A stretch of 64,000 nucleotides of DNA from assembly GCA_012274445.1 (NCBI GenBank), contig JAAROD010000015.1, positions 1,364,001-1,428,000 on the forward strand, written 5' to 3'. Both the position numbers and the translations under genes were made by a program. The notes under the pieces are model-generated. The model did not search any database and was not told the DNA's origin. It saw only the letters and a list, made by a program, of their open reading frames with translations. Position 1 is the first letter of the stretch, and the number at the start of each line of letters is the position of its first letter. This DNA comes from Sclerotiophoma versabilis. Its lineage: Eukaryota > Ascomycota > Dothideomycetes > Pleosporales > Didymellaceae. This document shows, one piece after another, positions 1 through 9,214 of this stretch.

Positions 1-965
1 ACACACCTTGCATCCACCTTTACCAATCACACTACACGGTGGCCCCCCAGGTACCTCAGATCGACGCTAAGAAGCTAGAAGCAAGCACACCATCGCATCC
101 ATACCGTCTGTATACGCCGTATGTGCAGCTGCAGCGTCCTAGCCGCATCGTCCCAGCCGCGTTGTCCCAGCCGCATCATCCTAGCCGCATAATCGAGTCC
201 CGCACGCTAATGTACGTGATCACCTCCCAAAGATGCACATGTGCGGAGCCGCCAGTACACGGCCACATGAAAGACTTGATCGAGTCAGTACTCACCTGCT
301 TTGTGAGTAAGTACCCAGCTACAGGAGTCGTAGACACGACACTACACAGTTTGTGATTCGCAACAGTACACAGCTTTTGATTTCCAGGTCTACGCTTTCA
401 CACAACACAGTGGATACGAGCGTGACGGATCCAACGCCCACTTGTCTGTCAGTCACAGTCGCTTGAGTCTGTGCACGAATCAGCAGCTGGGAAAAAGGAA
501 AGCAGGTTCGTACTCGCCAGAGACGTTGCTTCTTGCCCTTAGTATTGCCATTGGTAATAGCAGTAGCAACGGAGATGCATTACACCTGTCTTGCAGGCGC
601 GGCTTGGGAATTGAGCGAGGCAGGGCCGGCAAGGATTCAAGGGCGCTTGAAGCAGGGAACAGCGCTGCAGAATCGACGTCGAAGCGAAACTCAATCTGGA
701 CACAGATAACCGAGATCTTTGCGCTAAGACTCGCTAAGCTCGCGGTGACATCACCATTTGTGCCGACCAGTTAGAGCTTGTCAAAGACGCACTTATCACA
801 TACATTGTTGAGTGTTTGTTTACATTTCCAGTGTACCAATATTTTGTCTTCGTAATCATAGCCTCGTGAATGTAGAATGTAGAATGGAGAATGGTATCGT
901 GTAATCGGTGTCCAGCACCTCAAAGCTGCGCCAACCCCTCTCTCATCGAGTGGGGAATAGAAAAG
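1..965. other. Non-coding or unresolved left edge
   Basis: No recognisable gene was found here. Short open frames exist but show no domain, signal peptide or splice pattern. The only structure seen is a small 14-bp tandem repeat, listed separately. Confidence 0.5.
135..190. repeat. 14-bp imperfect tandem repeat, four copies
   Basis: Four consecutive 14-base units sharing the core AGCCGC occupy 135-148, 149-162, 163-176 and 177-190. They differ from each other at one to three positions. Seen directly in the sequence; no function is assigned. Confidence 0.8.
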
Positions 966-1930
966 TCACACGCGCGCCTGGTACCGCACGGGGAATATCG
1001 AGCTAGGATCAAACTCCCTCCTGAAGACTTCAAGATCGCTCATGACTCCCTTTGCCGGTGGCCCCACCATCGCACTGTCAATTGCAAACACGATGTCCTG
1101 GAATACGCCGAAGAACTCGTCGTCCTCGAACAGTAGCGTCCGCCACATACGCGCTACCTCTGTTGCTGGATTCCTGAATATCGGGCCGAGTCCGAAGGCA
1201 CCGAGTACCAGGTTGCGGTGCCCGCAGTACGATGCGATGCGCAGGACGGCGCGCATTTTCTCACGCATAAGTTCTTTCTCCGCTGCGAATGAGTACTTGG
1301 TGCCGGATTCGTCGAGTTTGGGGCGACGGACGGGGGCCACAGATATGACAGGGAGGGATTGGATTTCGGAGAAGGGGGCGTAGTCCTGATCTGCGCCGCC
1401 TCTGAAGACAACTGCGACGTGAATTAGCCGGTGCACCGTTGACGTTGGGGTTGAAATTAAGAAGGGCTGTGTTGCGTACAAACTTCTGGTGAGTATATCC
1501 CGCCGCGCTGCGGTATCGGGTAGAAGTTCTCCTCGCGCCCTAATTGTGCGTTCCAAGGCATGGTGAGGGCGTGTACGAGGTTGCTTCTTCGCGCGAAGCA
1601 CTCTTCTGGTGCGATGAGCCCGGACTCCCAGTCTCCGCCTGCACGCTTCTCGTTTGCTACATTGACCACCGGAATCTTCTTGACATTCGTGTTTGCTGCG
1701 CTCTGGTACCAGCCTAAAGCGTAGTTTACTGGGTCGCCTTCCATAACTGCTACTCGTGTTCGTTGCGCTGATCGGCCTTCGGAGCTAGCTCTTATTTGTG
1801 TGGCGTCGGGGTAGAGGTATGAGGTTTTTGAGTCTTTTATGTAGTTTTTCCAGATGTACGGCATCCATACTCGTTTCGCTTCTGCTGCTATCTCTGAGGG
1901 CTTGGGTTTTGATGGCGACATGGTGGGCAA
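966..1930 (-). CDS. Microbial-type poly(ADP-ribose) glycohydrolase domain protein (DUF2263/TIGR02452-like)
   Basis: Two exons, complement(966..1411, 1480..1930), give 298 aa. The 68-bp intron (1412-1479) starts GTACGC and ends CAG with a CTAAT branch-like site. Splicing joins GGIYSPEV to FVFRGG, a junction typical of this family. The sequence RAGGDWESGLIAPEE is a variant of the glycine-rich plus acidic catalytic loop of microbial PARGs, and NLVLGAFGLGPIFRNP matches the conserved C-terminal block. Family members hydrolyse ADP-ribose polymers or ADP-ribosyl marks. The usual QEE is APEE here, so the second glutamate pair is kept but the glutamine is not. There is no signal peptide, so a cytosolic or nuclear location is likely. 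The start at 1930 is the first ATG; an ATG three codons in (1921) is equally possible. Confidence 0.82.
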
Positions 1931-3270
1931 ATGTGGATGGTAACGTTGAATGTATGCAGGTGTTTATACACAAATATATCTCAATGTATGTCGTTGTATA
2001 AATATCAATGCATGTAGCAATGGACTGGCAGAGTAAGAGTGCAGGAAGAGTGGACGGGATATACAATCGACTTGCTCCAGCCGGGGACCAGGGCAGTATA
2101 TTACTTGTCCTAAGGGCGTGTGATGAGATCAACTAAACATTAGCTTGAGATCGAGCCGCGAACTTGCAGGGGTCTGTTAGATCTGTTCCAACGTGTCTAC
2201 GACGGATAGGGCAATCCTCTGCGTGAATCAAGCTTTGCCTTCTTTGTCTGAGCCATGTTAGATCTGGTGGTAGTTTACACGCCGCGGCGCAGATATGCAT
2301 GCAGCAGAGGCTTGAGTCGTGTCCATCAGCAAATTAGGGGAGACACAGCCCGCAAGGCGTTGAGACCTTGCGAACCGGAAGCAACCGCATCTTGTAATAC
2401 GTGACTCGCTCCCTGATCCCTGGAGACGACTGTCAAACCCGCTCTGCCGCCAGGAACTTGAAGCCACAGGGCGCTCGTCACGGGGTACAGGACGATTGCT
2501 GGAGCAGGGATGTGGAGCAGGACCGATCGGCCAGACCTTGAAGAGATCTGCACATCGTTGCAGCGGTTTAAACGAGATCTAGCGTCTGGTTAGTCCGATG
2601 ATGACAGGTGCTGGACCAGATTCTGCAGCAGAGAGATCCACTCAAGATAACGCCGCGGCAACAGCGTCGGCACCACGATCCGGCTGCAGGGTGCAGAAAT
2701 GCACTTGTCAGTAGTACGCAGGATCGGATGGATGTTGTCCTGTGGAGCATGTCTTCACCGCCCGCGTGGTAACACAGCAACCCCCAGGTTGCGAGCATTT
2801 CCGCCGCCAGAGCCACTGCAATAACGGCTCCTGCGGTGAGAAGCGTTTTGTGCACGATGGAGGAGGCGTGCAGCAACGGCGGTCGAGATCGTGTGGCGTT
2901 CGTTCTGTGAGGTGCTTTTTGGCGGTGGGGCATGGGAAGCTCTCCTCAACCAATAGAAATGCGGGGGACGCCCAGGGCGGAGGTCCATCTGTCCATCGGC
3001 TGTTGTACCAGGGCATGAGATCTCGTGCAGCTCGAGTAAGGCCGTGGAGATTAGGGAGTGTTTCAGACAAGGCTTGGGTGACACACAGGACGAGTGCCTG
3101 AGCAGTGCAACAACGGCGAAGTTGGGCAATGGGCATCTGCATTGCTTAGTTCGCTGTCCGTGCGTTGTGTGCCCTTTCCGAAGTTTCGTCGACGACATCT
3201 GATGGTGTTGTGCCTTCACGCTCCACGGTAACGCTGCCCACTGGCTGCTTGACTTCTGCCGCTCGCGTAA
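1931..3270. other. Intergenic region with unassigned open frames
   Basis: Between the PARG gene and the AsnRS gene. Several overlapping open frames lie on the minus strand (about 2568-3333). One includes a hydrophobic stretch around LLTAGAVIAVALAAEML, but I recognise no family and cannot find a convincing exon chain. It could hold a small unannotated gene or only promoter and UTR sequence. Confidence 0.4.
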
Positions 3271-4971
3271 ATGAGCCTGCTGCTGCCCATGCGAAGGGGC
3301 GCTCTCCAATCTCAGCGATTTATACCCCGGCATGCAGTCGTCGCTCAGGCATACGCGCTGTTTCCTCAGCGTTCACGGCAGAGCTCAACCTTTTGCCCGG
3401 CTAGTATAGCTGAGCTGCTAAAGCCAGCTTCCCCGCTTTCGTCTAGTCCACCGCAGACACCGTCAGAGAGTGAGACACTCACCGTTCATGGCTATGTCCG
3501 GTCCGTGAGGAAGCAAAAGCGGATTGCCTTCGCGGTCATTGGTGACGGCTCCACATTGCAAACAGTCCAGGCTGTGTTGTCACCCAAGCTAGCAGAAGAG
3601 TCAGTCTAACCAACACATCATCTATTGTCGAGTGCTGACGATGCAGTTGACAGCCTATCAACTGGTGCTGCCGTGACCGTGACTGGAAAATGGAAGCCCT
3701 CACCGGGTGGGAAGCAGTCCCACGAACTTCGGGTCGAAGACCTCCATGTGCTAGGAGCTAACGATGCCACGACATCTCCGATTCAAAAAAAATACCAGTC
3801 GGCAGAGTATCTTCGTACCATTCCACACCTACGGCCTCGTCTACCTTTCAATGCCTTACTCTTGCGCTTGAGGTCTCTTGTCACGGCGCAAGTAACGAGC
3901 TACTTTGCCAAGAACGACTTCATTCAATGTCATCCGCCTATCATCACTTCGTCCGACTGCGAAGGTGCAGGAGAAGTCTTCACCATTGAGCCTGCTGCGT
4001 CTGAAGCAACGTCAGCATCTGTACCTGGCTTGTCCAGTCAGCCGAAGAAGCTGCCTGATCCTTTCTTCGGCTCCCCAAAGTACCTGACCGTGTCCAGTCA
4101 GCTGCATCTGGAAGCGCTGGCACAATCTGTCGACAAAGTGTGGACGCTTTCTCCAACATTCCGCGCCGAAAAGAGCGACACTGCCCGTCATCTCAGTGAA
4201 TTCTACATGCTGGAGGCTGAAGTTGCCTTTGTGGACGACCTCACGGACGTCATGGACGTGGTAGAGAAGATGCTACGCTCCGTTGCGACCGAGCTCCAGG
4301 CCTCGCGTGTAGGCCAAGAGCTGCTCGAGGCTCGAGGACGGGACCAGAGTGAAGAGAGCACATACGTGTCGCATGACGCACTCGCGCAACGCTGGCAAGG
4401 CCTCATTGACGGACCGTGGCCACGGATACAATACGCCGAGGCAATACAACATCTGAAGGAGGCAACGGTACAAGGGAAAGTGAAATTCGACTTCTCACCT
4501 GATCACGAAGATGGCCTGCAAACTGAACACGAGCGTTATCTTGCCGAGCACTTTGGTAAAGGCGGGCCTATCTTCGTCACAGACTACCCTCGCTCGATGA
4601 AGCCATTTTATATGCTGCCATCCCGCCCCTCCAGATCCGACACAGGCGCGGACACAGGCGCAGACACAGTGGCATGCTTCGACCTGCTCGTGCCCGAGAT
4701 CTGCGAACTAGTAGGCGGCTCGATGCGTGAACACCGGCTTGCAGAACTTCAACAAGCAATGGTAGACCGCGGTCTCCGCGCAGCAGCTGACAGCAGCACA
4801 GAGGCGTCAGACGGGTCCTTGCAGTGGTACCTGGACCTGAGACGGTACGGCAGCGTGCCGCACGGAGGGTTTGGACTGGGGTTCGACCGCCTGATGTGCT
4901 ATCTGTCGGGCGTGCAGAATATCAGGGACGTTGTTGCGTTCCCGAGATACTACAGGAAGTGCGACTGTTGA
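3271..4971 (+). CDS. SLM5: Asparaginyl-tRNA synthetase, mitochondrial
   Basis: Two exons, join(3271..3599, 3654..4971), give 548 aa. It charges mitochondrial tRNA-Asn with asparagine for organellar translation. The N-terminus is basic and Ser/Arg-rich, like a mitochondrial presequence. Next comes an OB-fold anticodon-binding domain (HGYVRSVRKQKRIAF..) and a class II catalytic core: SAEYLRTIPHLRPR, then ITSSDCEGAGEVF (motif 2 region), then VPHGGFGLGFDRL with NIRDVVAFPR (motif 3). A TAA at 3607-3609 interrupts the frame. Removing a 54-bp intron 3600-3653 (GTCAGT...CTGAC...ACAG) yields KLAEDLSTGAA, matching homologues. The donor is weak but the frame and product are convincing. ATG 3289 is an alternative start. 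The gene lies close to two other mitochondrial-protein genes. Confidence 0.9.
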
Positions 4972-5526
4972 TATGCGTACCCGGGTGCGTGCATGCAAGG
5001 TCTATGAGCGTTGTGTGCGGCTTTGTGCGCCAGTGTTGTGCGCTGGAGCTGTGCCCGTACCCTTACTGACACACGGTTGAAGGCTCACCTGACTGACGCA
5101 AGGACGGCCGGCTGTGGCAAGGTGTTGATAGGTGTAGTAGTAATCCAAACTGTACAGTAGATATCCACGAAGTTAATGGGGCCAGAACCAGAACTACACG
5201 ACTTGGGACTTTTTGGGTCAGCTGCGTGGGGAGAATGGTGGGTATGGGACTTGCGCAGGCTGCGTGGTCATGTTCACGAATTGTCATTGACTCTCCTCTT
5301 CCTTGCCTTTGGCCTGCAGCTCATGTACAGATGTCCAAGCTGTGCCTCTGATATGCCCAGTCCATATAGTACACTAGTAAGATATACACATGCCATGCTC
5401 GTATGCTCGTCCATGCTCGTCCATGCTCGTCGTTGTATGCCTTGACGATGCTTCTGCTTCTTCTCGCTACTCTTCTCGCTCTTTTTCTCGCTCCTCTTCT
5501 CGCTCCTCTTCTCGCTCCTCTTCTCG
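4972..5526. other. Convergent intergenic region with simple repeats
   Basis: 3' flanks of the AsnRS gene (+) and bL31m gene (-). The right half is made of two short tandem arrays (listed separately). No gene seen. Confidence 0.6.
5396..5431. repeat. 10-bp tandem repeat (ATGCTCGTCC)
   Basis: About three and a half head-to-tail copies of the decamer ATGCTCGTCC, the first one shortened. Seen directly; probably a microsatellite in the 3' flank of the two convergent genes. Confidence 0.75.
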
Positions 5527-5529
5527 CTA
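5457..5529. repeat. CTTCTCGCT(C/A) pyrimidine-rich tandem repeat
   Basis: Degenerate 12-bp units built on TTCTCGCTCC run up to the stop codon of bL31m. On the minus strand this is a purine-rich GAGCGAGAAG tract immediately after that gene, so it probably lies in its 3' UTR. Confidence 0.8.
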
Positions 5530-6040
5530 CTTCTTCTTCAGCGCAGGCTTTGCAGCCGGCGGTGCTTTCGGTGCGTCTGTCTGCTTCGCAGCTCCACCGA
5601 TGATATCCAGTAAGCTATCGCCCTTCTTGCCCTGCAGCGTGTCAGCCCCAATTCCACCCATTCCGCCCTGCGTGTTCCAAAGCAGGCATCGATGCTCTCA
5701 CCTTGTCGCCCTCGCTGTCCCAGCCTGTGCCAAACTTGGCTCTGAAGGCCGCTAGCTTGCCGGCCTCGTCCTCCTCGACGTTCAGCAGCCTCTGACTGCT
5801 CGGGTTCCATAGGGGGTTGTTTCGGATGTCTTTGGCGCTCTTGAGGACGGGCTGGGGGTTGGTGGTGCGCAGGGTGAAGGCTGAGCCGTCGGAGAGCTGG
5901 ACCAGCTGGGTGAATGTGTAGGGGCGCTTGGGCCGGCGCAGGAGGGTCGCGTGGCGCACTTGCTGCGACTGGCGGGTGTAGGGTGCGACGGAGGCGCGGA
6001 GAGCGCGGAGAGCGCTGGGGGAGGGTATTGGGGCGGCCAT
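5527..6040 (-). CDS. MRPL36: Mitochondrial large ribosomal subunit protein bL31m
   Basis: Two exons, complement(5527..5631, 5702..6040), give 147 aa. It is a structural protein of the mitochondrial 54S subunit. The block RRPKRPYTFTQLVQLSDGS, followed by TTNPQPVLKSAKDIRNNPLWNP, is characteristic of fungal bL31m. The 70-bp intron (5632-5701) has a GTGAGA donor, CTGAC branch site and GCAG acceptor. It joins WDSEGDK to GKKGDSLLDIIGG, and the protein ends in a basic PALKKK tail. Reading through the intron would instead stop after GWNWG. ATG 6040 was preferred over an upstream ATG at 6172 because the protein then begins MAAPIPSPSALRALRASVA, a normal presequence. It is divergently paired with the flavin-reductase gene across a 250-bp shared promoter. 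Confidence 0.9.
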
Positions 6041-6290
6041 TGCTGTGTGGGTTGGGGGTGGGGAGGACGGGAGATGTGAAAGTGAATGCGAATGCGGAGT
6101 TCGGGAGTGATGCTTAGCGTGACTTTTTCTCGTAGCGCGCCGACGCTGCATGGGCGGGAAGCGCGGCGTCATCTGCTACCGCGACTGCGACTGCGACCGC
6201 GACCGCGACCGCCAGCCGGTCTCTCTGCATTCGCTGTCTACTGTTGGCAAAGGCGTGCTGGTGCGCGTGTCTCGCTGGCTCGCTGGCAGA
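6041..6290. promoter_or_regulatory. Short bidirectional promoter between bL31m and flavin-reductase genes
   Basis: The two divergent start codons are only 250 bp apart, so both promoters must overlap here. The interval contains a GC-rich hexamer array (6181-6210). No TATA box is evident. Promoter function is inferred from gene layout only. Confidence 0.5.
6181..6210. repeat. GCGACY hexamer array, five copies
   Basis: Five consecutive hexamers: two GCGACT then three GCGACC. Seen directly within the divergent promoter. Confidence 0.85.
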
Positions 6291-8607
6291 ATGGCCTTCG
6301 CTCAGCGCCCGGCCTCGCGCTTCTTCGCCGCCTTCTACAGATGGAGCCGCCATACGCGTGCGTCTGTCTGGCCTTCACATTCACCGCGCTTGCTGAGACT
6401 TGACAGAACGGCCGCGCCCGTGTACCCTCGACTTGCAACGCGCGCACTTGTCAAGGCGCCCTGCGACCCATGCATACTCGCGACCATACCATGCGACCTG
6501 CCGTCTGCGAGCAGAGGACAGCCAGCCTGCCACCGAGCCTCCAACAGTCGTAGCTGACTCCACGCAGCTGAAGGACGACGTGCGCCGCCTTATGCGGAAA
6601 GTACCCGCCTCGGTCGCTGTCATCACCGTTGCGCATGTCGATCCCCAGACCGAGGAGAAGGTCCCCATGGGCATAGCTGTCTCTTCGCTGAGCACCGTCA
6701 CCCTCGATCCCCCCACAATCTCCTTCAACATCAAACAGCCTTCGCACGCCCTCAACGCTATTCGAGACGCCCACGGCTGCTTCCGCGTACACTTTCTCGG
6801 CGCTCAGACTGCCAGTCTCAAGATCATCGAGCACTTTTGCAACGGAAATCACCCCGACGCTTATGAACAGCGCCTGAAGAACCTACCCATCGACATTCCA
6901 CGAACAGATCATGGCTTGACTGCCACCGCTTCCTTGGCCCCGCGAATACTCGGCAATGCCGTCCGCGCTGCCGCCGAGTGCAGTCTGACCCATGAGTTCA
7001 CCGTCGGCGATCACGTCATTCTTGTCGCTCAGGTCAAGAGCCTTGAAACCAACGATCTGAAAGACCCAACCATTGCTTATGTCGACGGCGCATACAGAAG
7101 GCTGGGTTCTAGTAAAGGCATTCTAGGGCGCCATCAGAACCAGCACGACCCCAAACAGACCCCTGCGCAACAGCAGGATGCTGCACAGGCAACAACGCCA
7201 AAGCTAACAGGCCAGAAAATCCAGTCAGTCATGAGTCGCCCTCACGAGCTATCCATCGCTTACGACTGGCCTGTAGTTCCTGGAGACGCACAGCGGCACG
7301 AGTACGCAGAACGCCTGAAGACATACATCAGAGGAATGCCGGAACTTCGGTTCACCAGCCCAAGAGAGCTCATTAAATATCTACAGACCGAGACGAGACA
7401 CCTTTCGAGAGTAGTTGGCATCGATCTGGTATCACTCATTCATGAATGTCAGAACGGGGCGACCCGCAGCGACCAGCGTGTCTTGCCCGAGTTTTACGGG
7501 CACCTGTCGTCCGCTAAAAAGGCAACGCTAGTCGGCCGCATGAAGCAACTCGTCAAGACCGACAGACGGTTCCTTGAAGTGGGTTACATAGAGTTGCTTC
7601 GGTACTTGGACGTTCACATCAGTGCCACTAGCATCCTCCCCAGCGATCTGCTGAACCCTCTCCGAGCAGAAGGACTACTCGCCCCTTTCGGGCCATTGGA
7701 GTCACTGATTAAGACTGAGGGCCCAGCTCAGAATGTTCTTATCGTAGAACAGGCTGAACATGCAATGCGAACCCAGCTCTCTACTCTGACAGACAGAGAG
7801 ATTCTACGCACATCCCTGGCCGCCCTCATAGACCTGGCTAAGGTGCCGAACCAAGACGCCGTGCATTTCCGCGAGAGTCTCATTCGTCTGAAAGTCGAGA
7901 CGTGCAAATCATTCCACACGGAATGGCGACACGACATCGCAGGCGAAGTCACCCCCGAGGAAGCCCTTGTAGTGATACGCCGCTTAGTCGAGTACTCGGG
8001 AATTTACAAGCAGCAGGTCTACCAGACACGCATGCTTGAGAGCACGCTCACCATATTGCGCCGCATTGGCGTGCATCCCCTCACCATCGGCATAAACGCC
8101 TCTTTCATCCTAAGCAAGATCCGTCATCTCTGCTCCATGACCACCGACTTTTCCACCATGCGCTCCACAGTCGAGGAATCACTGCATCCCTACTTCGCAC
8201 GCACCGTCACCTGGGAAACCCTCGAGTCGCGCATCACCAACTTTGTGCAAAAATTGCCATTGCGAGCCACATCCTGGACCCACACCGACGCACTCGCCGC
8301 CATGGGTCTGAGCGAACACACCACCATCTCCACCCCACTGACCGAGACACCCCGCACCATCGCCGAGAGCAACCTGCTCGACATGCTCATGGCGACAGCC
8401 CTGAAGAAGCATTACGGCAACGGCACAGATGAGGAGAACCGCGCTATTGCGCGCTTCCTGCAGGACCGGTACGGATTCGATGTCGCGCGCAGGCCCGCGC
8501 CCGTGACGCCTGAGGAAGCGCTCATGCGGTCGTCCGCCGACGATCTAGAGGCCGCGAGGTTGCAACATCAGGTTGAGACGCTTCCGATTCGGGACCGCGG
8601 GAGGTGA
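6291..8607 (+). CDS. Flavin-reductase-like (FMN-binding split barrel) protein with long helical C-terminus, probably mitochondrial
   Basis: Two exons, join(6291..6357, 6407..8607), give 755 aa. The main frame has no ATG before residue 65 of its open stretch, so a 5' exon is needed. Removing intron 6358-6406 (GTGCGT...GACAG, 49 bp) supplies ATG 6291 and an Arg-rich presequence, MAFAQRPASRFFAAFYRW. About residues 80-240 form a flavin reductase-like domain: VRRLMRKVPASVAVITVA, MGIAVSSLSTVTLDPP, HFLGAQTASLKIIEHF and VDGAYRRLG. Such domains bind FMN and use NAD(P)H to reduce flavin. The remaining ~500 residues are helix-rich with no domain I recognise. Neighbours AsnRS and bL31m are also mitochondrial. 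The function of the fusion is unknown. Confidence 0.8.
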
Positions 8608-9214
8608 GCCGGGAAGCGCTGGCTGGGCGTGCTGGATGGGCTGCTGGAGGTGCTAGGGAAGGGCGGTCGAACGGGTGGTCGGAGAGATAGAAGGGCCTTG
8701 TGGACGGCAAGTTGAGACTCGCATACGCAAAGACCGCACTAGATACGTAGAACCCATTTAGATACGTGTCGTGTATTGTGCCGTGTTGTAGACGGACACC
8801 GCCCAGCTAGGTATACACGGCGCAGACACCACATAGAAAGACAAACCCTTGAACTTTCACCGCACCTTGACGTGTGGCGTATTGATATGTTATTCATTAT
8901 CTATGTCTTCGGCCGTATCTAGCCACTTTCACGATACCTTCTGGCTGTCCTCTTTTACTTCTCCATCGTACATGTGCCTCTCTTCTCTCTCACCCACACA
9001 AGGCGGCCGCGCCAACATAGGCGGGCCACAAACCAAAAGACAAGCTTCAATCTAAGCTGGGAATCACGAAGAAAATAATAATCAAAAATTGGACCGGGAG
9101 CTTCGCGAGTCCATCACTCGAATCCCATCCGAGGTAGGTGTGCATGCTCACACTGGCCCCGTCCCGCAGAATTGCTACACTGCACTGTATTGTACTGGAT
9201 GAATGGATGGATGC
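8608..9214. other. Convergent intergenic region
   Basis: 3' flanks of the flavin-reductase gene (+) and MED14 (-). No coding or repeat structure seen. Confidence 0.6.

Noticed and set aside
135..190. Short direct repeats considered as a CRISPR-like array
   Set aside because: Units are contiguous 14-mers without spacers, in a eukaryotic genome; a simple minisatellite.
2755..3333. 192-codon minus-strand open frame
   Set aside because: Overlaps the 5' end of AsnRS on the other strand, has no recognisable domain and is accompanied by similar frames in other phases; probably chance.
5390..5755. Plus-strand open frame with SR-repeat-like residues (SRSFSRSSSRSS)
   Set aside because: It is the translated shadow of the CTTCTCGCT microsatellite and of the bL31m gene on the opposite strand; no start context or domain.
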